DNA of 42,300 bases from Candidatus Latescibacterota bacterium (GTDB lineage Bacteria > Krumholzibacteriota > Krumholzibacteriia > WVZY01): assembly GCA_020352495.1 (NCBI GenBank), contig CP070677.1, positions 787,080 through 829,379 of the forward strand, given 5' to 3'. A program made the position numbers and the translations under genes. Within the stretch, counting starts at the first letter, position 1; every line of letters begins with the position of its first letter. The notes under the pieces are model-generated. The model saw only the letters and a list, made by a program, of their open reading frames with translations. It was not told the origin of the DNA and made no database searches. Below are positions 33,788-42,300 of the stretch, one piece after another.

Positions 33788-34295
33788 GTGAAGGATCAGA
33801 GTTTAGCACCGGCCGATGGGCGCTCCAACCGAAATCTCTGTGCTCAGTGGAGGGTCGGCGACACACGTGCCCGAAACGCTCGGCCCCCCGGCGCGCTCGC
33901 CGGTGTTGGTTTCTCCAAACCGACATGGTCGAACCCGTTCGATCGCATTTGTCGGTTCCTGAGGACGCACATTGATTGCGCCGGTCGCGTGGCACGAATC
34001 GTGATCGGTTTCACATAACACCCGCCTGTCGGTGACAACTCGAGAATCGCATCAGCTGCGGGGCGTTGTGAGATGAGTGACGTAATCTGCTGTTATGGCT
34101 AAGTTTACAGTGATCAGCAATCTGGTCCTTCCGGCTCATCCCACTCTGTGAATCTCAAACGGGTCGCGTATAAACGCGGCACAAGACCCAATCGATTCGG
34201 CTGATGCCCCAGTTATCCACAGGTGCGACACCCGGGTCGACTTGGAGAGGGGGCCTCCGTTTTGTCGAAAACAGGAAAACGAGGAGGCGGGACCG
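33788..34295. other. Divergent intergenic region before the small membrane protein gene
   Basis: About 500 bases separate the minus-strand TPR protein from the plus-strand small membrane protein. They hold the minus-strand promoter at 33800-33828, a single TTATCCACA at 34213-34221, and a CCGGCG-N4-CGCCGG hairpin near 33889-33904. I see no credible gene. Confidence 0.45.
33800..33828 (-). promoter_or_regulatory. Possible promoter of the TPR membrane protein gene
   Basis: On the minus strand TTGGAG (33823-33828), 17 bases, then TAAACT (33800-33805) with TG plus one base before it. The predicted start is only about 5-8 bases before ATG 33787 and there is no Shine-Dalgarno site. Confidence 0.35.
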
Positions 34296-34508
34296 ATGGA
34301 TAACTTCATGGAGACCCTGGTGTGGGTCGCACTGGTCGGCGGGACGGCAACCGTTCTTTTGCTCGAACTCCCCCACCTTGTTATATGGTGTCTCAAGCTC
34401 GTCGAAAAACTACAGAAGATTCGATACGAAAAGGCCCGCTTGTCGGCGGGCGAACCGCACGCGGATGAACAAGTAGCCGGCTCCGAAAAAGGTGCCTCTC
34501 GGAACTGA
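34296..34508 (+). CDS. Small single-span membrane protein, 70 aa
   Basis: The ATG at 34296 has AGGAGG eight bases upstream, better than the ATG at 34242 that would give 88 aa. The protein has one hydrophobic segment (residues about 6-28, TLVWVALVGGTATVLLLELPHLVIW), then a lysine-rich helix (LVEKLQKIRYEKARLS), and a polar tail. I know no family. A terminator follows about 85 bases past the stop codon, so it is probably monocistronic. Its function is unknown. Confidence 0.65.
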   Translation: MDNFMETLVWVALVGGTATVLLLELPHLVIWCLKLVEKLQKIRYEKARLSAGEPHADEQVAGSEKGASRN

Positions 34509-34592
34509 CCTCACCCCGCGCTCATTAGCACAAACTCTGCAGCCGAACACACCCCTTGTACACCGCCTCATCTCGGGTTATCCTCCTTTGGC

Positions 34593-34617
34593 ACCGGAAT
34601 ACCCACTCCGGTTTTTT
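34593..34617 (+). terminator. Terminator after the small membrane protein gene
   Basis: A 6-bp stem (ACCGGA 34593-34598 with TCCGGT 34607-34612), an 8-base loop, and a run of T at 34612-34617. Confidence 0.7.
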
Positions 34618-34707
34618 GAATGACAGCCGAGCCGTGTGCCGTTACGCGTTTTCGCACCTCATCAGACTCATCGGCTCGCGACTGCTCCACCGGCCCCAGG
34701 AGACGAC

Positions 34708-36171
34708 ATGCAAGATGACAATTCCGATCGAACCACGGGGGAGACGGCGGAAGAGACCACCGAACGCAAAGGAATCCCCAATCCCGTCACTGAACTGGTC
34801 AACTCGTTCAAAGCGCTAAAGGATGCCCCACGCGGTTTCTGGTACACCAACTATGCCTACTGGCTGGATGGCGTCTCCTACTTTGGGATGCTTATTCTGC
34901 TCACGATGTTCTTTCACGACGTGGCGGAACTCTCCGACGACACCGGACACAAGCTGGTCTCGATCTACACGGGTCTCATCTCAGGCTCGATGTTGGTGTT
35001 TGGCCCCGTGTCCGACAGACTGGGTGTGCGCCGCTCACTGCTGATATCGGTGATTCTCTATATCATTGGCCGCGCCGCGCTCCCGCTCATTCCAGACTTC
35101 TTCCCACCGGGTTCCGTTCCGTTGGTAGTGTTCTGCGTTATTGCCCTGGTCGTGGCCGCCGCCGGAAACGGGTTCATGCAGCCATCGTGTTACGCGGGGG
35201 TGCGACGGTTCACCGATGAGAAGACGGCGGCAATGGGCTATGGACTCCTATACGCGGGGATGAACCTTGGAATCGTGGTGATCGGTTTGATCTCACCCCG
35301 GATCCGCACCGGTTTTCATATCAAAGGCCTCATTGACTTCGATGGATTCGGAATCGAGGGCGTTTTTTGGTTCTGCGTCTTTGTAAATGTCCTCATGCTT
35401 CTTGGCCTCGTCTTTTTCTTTACCTCTAGAGTCGAGCGCGAGGCAGCCCAAGCCGGCGGCGAGACCCATGACGAGAAGGAAAAACGGGAACGCGCCGGTC
35501 GGCAGCTTACAAAAGACCCAATGGGAGCAATCGTCGATTGGTTTAGAGGAAACCCCGTCTCGAACCCCAGATTCATGTTTTTCATATTTGTCCTGGTTCC
35601 CGTTCAGACACTTTTTGCGTACCAGTGGCTCGTGTTGCCCCAGTATGTCACGCGGGCCTTCTCCGAGATCGTCGCCAACAACATGGAAAGCATCGTCAAC
35701 ATCGCCAACCCGTTGATCATCGTTCTTGGCGTCCCGATCATCACCGCGATCACGAGAAGAGTGCCCGTCTACTGGATGATGATCATTGGGTCGCTGGTTT
35801 CGGCACTTCCGACATTCTTATTTGTCATAGGACCCCGGTTCCCTCTTCTCATGACGTACATCATCATTTTTTCCATTGGCGAGGCAATGTGGCAGCCTCG
35901 GTTTTTGCAGTTCGCCGCCGAGCTTGCTCCAAAGGGCAAAACGGGCGCATACATCGCCTACGCGCACATTCCGTGGTTTCTCGTCAAGACACTTTGCGGT
36001 TTGTATACGGGACTAATGATGGAACGCTATTGTCCCGCCGAAGGTCCGCTTCACACGGAGACGATGTGGTTGATCTATGGTTTCATCGCGCTCACGAGCC
36101 CGGTCGGTTTGATCCTCGCCAAAAACTGGGTCCGGAAGGGACTCGACACAAAAAGCGCCGGTGAGGAGTAG
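34708..36171 (+). CDS. POT-like major facilitator transporter
   Basis: I use the ATG at 34708 (487 aa) because AGGAG lies five bases upstream; the frame extends to 34636 without support. The protein has about 12 hydrophobic segments. Residues 35-75 include YTNYAYWLDGVSYFGMLILLTMFF, the start of an MFS bundle. GPVSDRLGVRRSLLISV (about 105-121) matches the loop 2-3 MFS signature. RGFW and PQYVTRAFSEIVANNMESIVN resemble oligopeptide POT/PTR proteins, and the long central loop (ERERAG...) separates two six-helix bundles. It likely moves peptides or another small solute across the inner membrane. A transglutaminase-like gene follows 32 bases downstream in the same direction. Confidence 0.82.
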   Translation: MQDDNSDRTTGETAEETTERKGIPNPVTELVNSFKALKDAPRGFWYTNYAYWLDGVSYFGMLILLTMFFHDVAELSDDTGHKLVSIYTGLISGSMLVFGPVSDRLGVRRSLLISVILYIIGRAALPLIPDFFPPGSVPLVVFCVIALVVAAAGNGFMQPSCYAGVRRFTDEKTAAMGYGLLYAGMNLGIVVIGLISPRIRTGFHIKGLIDFDGFGIEGVFWFCVFVNVLMLLGLVFFFTSRVEREAAQAGGETHDEKEKRERAGRQLTKDPMGAIVDWFRGNPVSNPRFMFFIFVLVPVQTLFAYQWLVLPQYVTRAFSEIVANNMESIVNIANPLIIVLGVPIITAITRRVPVYWMMIIGSLVSALPTFLFVIGPRFPLLMTYIIIFSIGEAMWQPRFLQFAAELAPKGKTGAYIAYAHIPWFLVKTLCGLYTGLMMERYCPAEGPLHTETMWLIYGFIALTSPVGLILAKNWVRKGLDTKSAGEE

Positions 36172-36203
36172 ACGTAGTCACGAGATTACAGTCGAGTATC
36201 GAC

Positions 36204-37172
36204 ATGAAAAAGAAAACACGGTTGTTGCTTTTATCTGTATTGGCGGTTTTTGTTATTGCCGCCGCACTCATTGGTGTGGGCTCTGTATCTTATTTCGAGG
36301 GAGATCATAGCGGAATCGTACGCCAGTGGAAACTCTGTTCAAAGAATATCGTCATGAGGAGTCTCTACGCCGCAAATCGAATCGCACCGTTTGCCGGCAC
36401 CACCGATCTCGAGCCACCCACCCCTCTCCACGGGAAGGGCTACAGCTACCAGGACCTCTCGCACCCCTACTTCGACACCGTTCGGACAGACCCTAGGATC
36501 CGTCACCTCTACCAGGATCCTCGCATGCAGTTCGACGACTTTGTCGAAATGGCGGATTTTTTGAGGGACCAGTCTCCTCACGGGAGATCAACGATTTCGC
36601 ATTCGCAGCGGAAACTAAATCTGCTCGCCCTGCTCGATCTCGCGGATAAGGGAGAACGTTTCACGTGCGGCACCATGAGCAAAATGCTCGCGCAGATGGT
36701 CCAAGCCTCAGGCAATTTCGCACGGCTCGTATTCCTCTTCGGACACGTCGTGACCGAAGTTTGGGTCCCCGAGTTCGAGAAATGGGTGCTCATCGACCCC
36801 CTTTTCAACGTCCACTATCTCAACGACAAGGGTGTTCCGCTGTCTGCTCTCGACCTCCACCGGATGATCAACGCCGGGGCGGAGCACAATATACACCCAC
36901 GGCCGGGAAATTCGCCCAACACGGTTTTCACCGAGAGGGCACCAAAAAAACAACTCTACGAGTGTTACAAAATGTGGTTCGCTGTGTCGTTCTTCGATAA
37001 ATGGGTCAGCCACGACCTTCCCCGTTGGAGTCCATACGGTTCGCCCGTAATAACAGGTGTCTACTATAACGAGAGCGGTAAGAAGTACGACGCCGTCTTG
37101 TACTACGCAAAGAAGGCCGCAGACCCCTCCGAACTTTACCACCCACCGAAGTCGTACCAGCAGGACCGGTAG
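36204..37172 (+). CDS. Membrane-anchored transglutaminase-like protein
   Basis: The 322-aa product has one N-terminal hydrophobic segment (residues 7-28), probably an uncleaved anchor or signal, and a periplasmic body. The transglutaminase-like catalytic motif FTCGTMSKMLAQMVQASGNFARLV holds Cys155, GHVVTEVWVPEFEKWVLIDP holds His181 and Asp198. The Cys-His-Asp triad is complete. The family includes proteases, peptide ligases and amidases as well as true transglutaminases, so the reaction is not certain. Peptidoglycan or a surface polymer is a plausible target because of the membrane location. The start codon has only a weak upstream site (GTCGAG). It follows the MFS gene by 32 bases. Confidence 0.82.
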   Translation: MKKKTRLLLLSVLAVFVIAAALIGVGSVSYFEGDHSGIVRQWKLCSKNIVMRSLYAANRIAPFAGTTDLEPPTPLHGKGYSYQDLSHPYFDTVRTDPRIRHLYQDPRMQFDDFVEMADFLRDQSPHGRSTISHSQRKLNLLALLDLADKGERFTCGTMSKMLAQMVQASGNFARLVFLFGHVVTEVWVPEFEKWVLIDPLFNVHYLNDKGVPLSALDLHRMINAGAEHNIHPRPGNSPNTVFTERAPKKQLYECYKMWFAVSFFDKWVSHDLPRWSPYGSPVITGVYYNESGKKYDAVLYYAKKAADPSELYHPPKSYQQDR

Positions 37173-37536
37173 ATACGGCCTCCGTCATTGCGATGGTATG
37201 CCGCCGGCACCAGAAAGACCAGCTCACGCCGATAGCCGAGCGACGTTCGACATGTGCCCCCAGGGGCCGCCAACCCGCCAGGCACGCTGCCTAATTTCCT
37301 TACAACCCGTCCTCTCGAGCCCGGGTCTTGGCAGCCTCTGGAGGCGAGGGATTACAGACGCCATCCGCCAACACACCACGTGAACCACCGTCCAGAGAAT
37401 TCCCGCGGTCTAACGCGCCGCGACATCTTTACCAAGCGAAAATCTCCGGACAGTGTTACGCGTCTTTGGCAACACCGCTCATCGGCATTCCAAACGGACA
37501 GTGGACCGCCATTTGTGATACAATTCCCCCGATACG
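37173..37536. other. Intergenic region before the giant surface protein
   Basis: The 364-base gap has no recognised gene or RNA. It holds a weak promoter candidate near its end (37495-37524). Confidence 0.45.
37495..37524 (+). promoter_or_regulatory. Weak promoter candidate of the giant phosphoesterase gene
   Basis: CGGACA (37495-37500), 18 bases, then TACAAT (37519-37524). The -10 box is good and the -35 is poor. Its start would lie a few bases before ATG 37537, suggesting a very short or leaderless transcript. Confidence 0.35.
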
Positions 37537-40500
37537 ATGCGGTCTTCTGATCTGTCATCTGTGGAAAGGGCCTACGCCAAAGTGACGGAAATCGCCTCTG
37601 CACCCACTCGCCCCATCGGACGAGACCGTCCCCCGTTATTGCCCTCACTCCGTGTTCTCTTCCTCGTGTGGATACTCATCGGTTTGATTCATCCTCCGGC
37701 GGGGCAAAGCCGCGCGGGAGCCGGACCATCGCCCGCAGTGCACCAACCGACGGCCAGTCTCACACGAGGTCCCTTTCTCCAGATTGGCACCCCCACGAGC
37801 GTCGTGGTCCGCTGGCGGACAGACGATCCCGCGAACAGCTGGGTCAGGTATGGCACCGAGCTGGGTAGTCTCACCCTGTCGGCTAGCGACCCGACTCTGA
37901 CAACCGAGCATGAGATCTTGGTGGACGGTTTGTCACCGGAGACGCGGTATTATTATTCCGTTGGCACCGACGCGTTTGTCCTCGGCGGAGATGTTGCGGA
38001 TCACTTCTTTATCACATTCCCATCCCCCGGAACGCGACGACCAACGCGCGTCCTCGTCCTAGGCGATCCGGGTTCGTGGGCGATAAATGCGGTGGGTGTT
38101 CGTGACGCTTACTATGCCTACACAGGAGCTCGCCGGACGGATCTGTGGATTGCGGCGGGGGATCTCGCCGCAGGAAACGGTAGCGGGGGGGAGGGTGACG
38201 ACGCGGATTACCAGGCCGCCATATTCGACATGTACCCCGAGCTTCTCCGCGCGTCCGTGCTTTTCCCGTGTCGTGGCAATCACGACGTGATCAGATCGGG
38301 TGATAACAACGACTATTACGAGATATTCAGCATGCCGACCGCCGGGGAGGCCGGTGGTGTTGCGTCGGGAACCGAGGCTTACTATTCGTTCGACTACGCC
38401 AACATTCACTTTGTTGCTCTTGATTCCGAGGGAAGCGACCGATCACCAACCGGACCGATGCTTACCTGGCTTCAAGACGATCTTGCGGCAAACACACAGG
38501 ACTGGACGATCGCCTTTTTTCACCATCCTCCCTACTCCAAAGGCACCCACGATTCGGATGACCCGGGCGATAGCGGAGGACGCATGCAGGACATGCGCGA
38601 AAACGCTCTTCCGATTTTCGAAGCCGCCGGTGTCGATCTGGTGCTCACTGGTCACAGTCACGGGTACGAACGATCCTTTATGATCGACGGCCACTATCTC
38701 ACTTCATCGACATTCGACGACACGATGATCGTGAACGGCGGTGACGGTAGAATCGATGGTGACGGTCCATACACAAAACCAGTGCTTGGCCCCACGCCGA
38801 ATCAGGGGACGGTCTATACGGTAGCAGGCACCGCGTCCGATGCACAAGCGGGTGGTACCTATGATCACCCGGTAATGACAACAACCTCGGCGTTGGAGGA
38901 GGGTTTCGTCGTGCTCGAGGTCGACGGTGACCGCCTCGACGCCTTCTTTGTCAATGACGACGTCGCGGTTCTCGACTCGTTCACGATCATAAAGGGTGTG
39001 GAACCCAGTCCCTCTACCATTGTCCCCTTCACACACGTCGTCGTCGACTCTTCCCCCCCAAGGCACCCCCACGTCAAGACGGTGGGAGATATCGACGGTG
39101 ACGGCTTCACCGACGTTCTCGCCGGGGGCGCGCACGGAGAGGATGGAGAGGGTCTCTTCTGGTACGAGTATCCCTCGTGGACAAAACACACCATTGTGCC
39201 ACCTGGAACGGGTTTTACGACCGACATGCAGGTCGGTGACGTGGACAACGATGGGGATCTGGATGTAATTGTCCCCCAGGGATACTCCAAAGGGTCCTCC
39301 GTCTGGTGGTACGAGAACCCACGACCGGGTGGCGATCCGAGAACCGCTCCGTGGATCGAACACTCGATCGCCACGGCCGGCGCACATGATGTCGAGGTGG
39401 GCGATATAAACAAGGATGGAAAACTCGACGTTGTGGTCCGCGAGAATACGACAACGATTCTCCTACAACAGACCCCAATGTCCTGGACAGCGGTGGAAAT
39501 CAGCACGCGTCCGAAAGAAGGCACTGCGTTGGGAGACATCGACGGAGACGGCGATCTGGATGTTGCGATCAGCAGCTACTGGCTCGAGAATCCCATGCCG
39601 GCCGGCGATCCCGCGGTCGACCCGTGGACCGAATACACCGTCGATGCCAATTGGCCCACCGATGTGGGTGTCCACCTTGCGGACCTGAACAAAGACGGTC
39701 AGCTCAATGTCATTCTGGCCCCATCGGAGAGTTCTTCGGGTCGGCTCTCGTGGTACCACGCACCCCTTGGCCCGAAGGCGGGTCCATGGACGGAAGAAGT
39801 GATCGACAATACCGTTTCGTACCTTCACACATTCAAGACCGCCGACATCGATCGCGATGGGAATCTCGATATCGTGACCGCGGAAATGCAACAGTCCGAC
39901 GATCCCGATGAGGTGAGTGTGTATTTCAATTTGGGTGAGGGGCTCACATGGACACAAGATGTCCTGGCAACGACGGGGTCCCACAACCTCCGTGTCGCAG
40001 ATGTGGGGCTCGACGGGGACTTCGATGTCGTCGGTATCAATTGGTTTGACCGGCAGCTGCTCGATTTGTGGCAAAACGAACTCAACCCGCACTTCCCCCT
40101 GGATGATTGGGTGCGGCACGTCATTGACGGCGCGAGACCCTGGCGTTCGATCTTTGTCACAGCCGAAGACATGGACAACGATGGAAGGAAAGACATCATA
40201 ACCGGCGGATGGTGGTACAAGAATCCGGGAACATTAGAGGATCCCTGGGCACGGGACACCCTTAGTGCACCGCTCAACAACATGGCGGCGGTCTACGACT
40301 TTGACCGGGACGGGGACATGGACGTCCTGGGAACCAGGGGAATCGGCGCCCAGCCCAACGACAGTCTGGTTTGGGCAAGAAACGACGGTCAAGGTTCGTT
40401 CACCGTTCTGAGCAACATCCCCGTCGGCAACGGTGACTTTCTTCAGGGTGTTGCCGTTGCCGATTTCGACAACGACGGCGTCCCGCAAATCGCTTTGTCC

Positions 40501-42300
40501 TGGCATCAAGCAGGCTCACCCGTGCAGCGCTTGACTGTTCCCCCCGATCCGTCGATCGACATGTGGGTATTGGATGATATCTCACCAACCTCTCAAAACG
40601 AGGACCTGAACTATGGGGATATCGACCGCGACGGCGATGCCGATCTTCTCCTCGGCACCCAGTGGATACGAAATGACATCACGAGTTGGAGCTCATTTAC
40701 TCTCAACAGTACGCCGGGTGAGCCTGACCGAAACCGACTTGCCGATATCAATCGGGACGGACGACTCGATGCCGTCGTAGGTTTTGAAGCGGCGAGCACG
40801 TTGACCAAGCTTGCCTGGTACGAACAGGGCGTTTCACCAACCGATACGTGGACCGAACACATCATCGCCAACGTCATCGGCCCGATGAGTCTCGACGTCG
40901 TTGACATGGATTTCGACGGAGACATGGATGTCGTCGTCGGCGAGCACAATATCGCGGAGCCGACGACCGCCAAGTTGTTCGTCTTTGAGAACGCGGATGA
41001 CCGAGGGAACTTCTGGATTCAACACGAGGTCTACACGGGCGATGAACATCACGACGGCGCCCAGACTGTCGATATCGACAACGACGGCGATCTGGACATC
41101 ATCTCGATCGGTTGGACCCATGATGATGTAGTGCTCTACGAGAACAAAGCGATCGACAACGGCGGCACGGGTCCGACGAATCAGCCGCCCGTCGCCATGT
41201 TCACCGCGGATCCCACGAGCGGCCCGGCACCTTTGGAAGTCAGTTTTGATGCGTCCGCTTCGTTCGATCCCAATGGAGATCCCATCGATCACACGTGGGA
41301 CTTTGGCGATGGGTCGCCACCGGAAACGGGAGAACTGGTGAGCCACATTTATGACGAAGAGGGTCTCTATACGGCGACACTAACGGTGAGCGACGGACAG
41401 GAGAACGACTCAACGGGAACCACGATTGAGGTCGGTGATTCAATCGGACCGACCGCGGGTCTCATCCACCACTGGAAGCTCGACGAATCCACTGGAACAA
41501 CGGCCACCGATTTTGTTGGCTCTTATGATGGCACGCTCGTCAACGGACCCACCTGGGATTATGACGGAGGGCGAATAGGGGGTGCGCTTGCCTTTGACGG
41601 CGTCGATGACTATGTGAACCTCGGCGGGGTCGACGTCGCGGGTGGAACCGGGCTAACGCTCTCGCTTTGGTTCAAAGCGGATGATTTCGAGGTATACGAT
41701 GCGAGGTTCATTTCCAAGGCGACCGGGGTTCAGACACCCGACCACTTCTGGATGCTGAGCACGATCGACACCACAGCGCTCCGTTTTCGCCTTAGAACCG
41801 ACGGCACGACATCCAAGTTGTCCACGAGTGAAGGACAGATCGAGACCGGACGTTGGTATCACATCGCGGCCACTTATGACGGGACGATGATGCGGATCTA
41901 CAAGGACGGCGTGGCCATTGATAGCCTGGCCAAAACCGGGACAATCGACACCGACCCGTCGGTTGTCGCGGCGATCGGTAACCAACCACCCGGCGCGGGG
42001 AGTCGGCCGTTCGATGGGTTGATCGACGATGTGCGGATCTATAACCGTGCCTTGAGCGCATCAGAGCTCCAATCGATGACCCGTTATTCCCTCACCACCA
42101 ACGTCGTAGGCAACGGACAGATTACAAAGGCTCCTTCGCAGACCACATATGCCCCGGGCGACACTGTGACCGTCACGGCGGTCCCCGATCCCGGTTGGTC
42201 GTTTGTGAGCTGGTCCGATGGATTGACCGGATCGGAAAACCCGGACACGATCGTCGTGATGAGCGACACGACGGTGACCGCCACGTTCGATCAGGACACC
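37537..42300 (+). CDS. Secreted metallophosphoesterase with FG-GAP, PKD, LamG and InlB-like repeats (partial)
   Basis: The frame is open for 1588 codons and continues past the window. A hydrophobic segment at about 43-58 (VLFLVWILIGLIHPPAG) acts as signal peptide; GTG at 37561 or 37582 are other possible starts. A fibronectin-like N-terminal part precedes a calcineurin-type phosphatase of the purple-acid-phosphatase style: GDPGS (176-180), AGDLAAG, CRGNHDV (GNHD at 247), HHPPYS (329-334) and LTGHSHGYERS (GHSH at 372). From about 510 to 1200 run about 14 FG-GAP/VCBS units of the form D-x-D/N-x-D-G-x-x-D (for example VGDIDGDGFTDVLAGG). A PKD domain (1214-1300, TWDFGDGSPP), a LamG-like domain (1307-1515, ending FDGLIDDVRIYNRALS) and an InlB-like repeat (VVGNGQITKAPSQTTYAPGDTVTVTA) follow. 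It probably acts outside the cell as a phosphatase displayed on a long scaffold. Confidence 0.88.
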   Translation, partial: MRSSDLSSVERAYAKVTEIASAPTRPIGRDRPPLLPSLRVLFLVWILIGLIHPPAGQSRAGAGPSPAVHQPTASLTRGPFLQIGTPTSVVVRWRTDDPANSWVRYGTELGSLTLSASDPTLTTEHEILVDGLSPETRYYYSVGTDAFVLGGDVADHFFITFPSPGTRRPTRVLVLGDPGSWAINAVGVRDAYYAYTGARRTDLWIAAGDLAAGNGSGGEGDDADYQAAIFDMYPELLRASVLFPCRGNHDVIRSGDNNDYYEIFSMPTAGEAGGVASGTEAYYSFDYANIHFVALDSEGSDRSPTGPMLTWLQDDLAANTQDWTIAFFHHPPYSKGTHDSDDPGDSGGRMQDMRENALPIFEAAGVDLVLTGHSHGYERSFMIDGHYLTSSTFDDTMIVNGGDGRIDGDGPYTKPVLGPTPNQGTVYTVAGTASDAQAGGTYDHPVMTTTSALEEGFVVLEVDGDRLDAFFVNDDVAVLDSFTIIKGVEPSPSTIVPFTHVVVDSSPPRHPHVKTVGDIDGDGFTDVLAGGAHGEDGEGLFWYEYPSWTKHTIVPPGTGFTTDMQVGDVDNDGDLDVIVPQGYSKGSSVWWYENPRPGGDPRTAPWIEHSIATAGAHDVEVGDINKDGKLDVVVRENTTTILLQQTPMSWTAVEISTRPKEGTALGDIDGDGDLDVAISSYWLENPMPAGDPAVDPWTEYTVDANWPTDVGVHLADLNKDGQLNVILAPSESSSGRLSWYHAPLGPKAGPWTEEVIDNTVSYLHTFKTADIDRDGNLDIVTAEMQQSDDPDEVSVYFNLGEGLTWTQDVLATTGSHNLRVADVGLDGDFDVVGINWFDRQLLDLWQNELNPHFPLDDWVRHVIDGARPWRSIFVTAEDMDNDGRKDIITGGWWYKNPGTLEDPWARDTLSAPLNNMAAVYDFDRDGDMDVLGTRGIGAQPNDSLVWARNDGQGSFTVLSNIPVGNGDFLQGVAVADFDNDGVPQIALSWHQAGSPVQRLTVPPDPSIDMWVLDDISPTSQNEDLNYGDIDRDGDADLLLGTQWIRNDITSWSSFTLNSTPGEPDRNRLADINRDGRLDAVVGFEAASTLTKLAWYEQGVSPTDTWTEHIIANVIGPMSLDVVDMDFDGDMDVVVGEHNIAEPTTAKLFVFENADDRGNFWIQHEVYTGDEHHDGAQTVDIDNDGDLDIISIGWTHDDVVLYENKAIDNGGTGPTNQPPVAMFTADPTSGPAPLEVSFDASASFDPNGDPIDHTWDFGDGSPPETGELVSHIYDEEGLYTATLTVSDGQENDSTGTTIEVGDSIGPTAGLIHHWKLDESTGTTATDFVGSYDGTLVNGPTWDYDGGRIGGALAFDGVDDYVNLGGVDVAGGTGLTLSLWFKADDFEVYDARFISKATGVQTPDHFWMLSTIDTTALRFRLRTDGTTSKLSTSEGQIETGRWYHIAATYDGTMMRIYKDGVAIDSLAKTGTIDTDPSVVAAIGNQPPGAGSRPFDGLIDDVRIYNRALSASELQSMTRYSLTTNVVGNGQITKAPSQTTYAPGDTVTVTAVPDPGWSFVSWSDGLTGSENPDTIVVMSDTTVTATFDQDT

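Noticed and set aside
34213-34221. Perfect DnaA box TTATCCACA as a possible origin of replication
   Set aside because: Only one box is present, with no AT-rich unwinding region and no dnaA, dnaN or rpmH nearby. A single match by chance is expected in many places.

Overview
The window looks like a chromosomal stretch from an uncultured, moderately GC-rich Gram-negative bacterium. A FlgD-type (Por/type IX-like) C-terminal sorting domain, an outer-membrane barrel, a lipoprotein, a very long FG-GAP/PKD/LamG surface protein and an HcnA/HcnB-type fused oxidoreductase together suggest an FCB-superphylum or related candidate-phylum lineage (Eisenbacteria, Krumholzibacteria, Latescibacteria style). 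That placement is inference. I see no phage, IS, CRISPR, rRNA or tRNA signals.

Region 1 (1-8613) is mostly on the minus strand. It holds a truncated secreted protein with a long leader, and a two-gene amino-acid-type dehydrogenase: a 717-aa [2Fe-2S]/FAD/2x[4Fe-4S]/BFD fusion plus a DAO-family FAD subunit. A lone plus-strand glycosyltransferase-like gene follows, then an acyl-CoA dehydrogenase behind a near-consensus promoter and a secreted protein with a sorting domain and a strong terminator.

Region 2 (9015-13634) carries the most informative regulation. A tandem glycine riboswitch at 12893-13080 on the minus strand, with its own terminator, precedes a class I aminotransferase and an unusual 785-aa transketolase-like enzyme. 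A free-standing plus-strand promoter-structure-terminator unit at 13473-13630 looks like an unassigned small RNA.

Region 3 (13684-20331, minus) is a tightly packed six-gene operon: GAF-SpoIIE phosphatase, TolB-like/TPR protein, GH113-like lipoprotein, outer-membrane barrel, YtcJ-like amidohydrolase and a small coiled-coil membrane protein. Several junctions overlap.

Region 4 (20843-33787) is a cell-surface polysaccharide region. Plus-strand genes encode two flippase-like (UPF0104/LPG-synthase TM) proteins around a polysaccharide deacetylase and a GNAT protein. A minus-strand operon encodes a WbpB-WbpD fusion, a WbpE-like aminotransferase, a nucleotide-sugar epimerase and a GT2 glycosyltransferase. 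A second polysaccharide deacetylase and a multi-TM/TPR protein follow. Together they fit synthesis, modification and translocation of a glycan containing a diacetamido-uronic-acid-type sugar.

Region 5 (34296-42300, plus) has a small membrane protein, a POT-like MFS transporter, a membrane-anchored transglutaminase-like protein, and the first 1588 codons of a secreted metallophosphoesterase with about 14 FG-GAP repeats, PKD, LamG and InlB-like repeats. That gene runs off the window.
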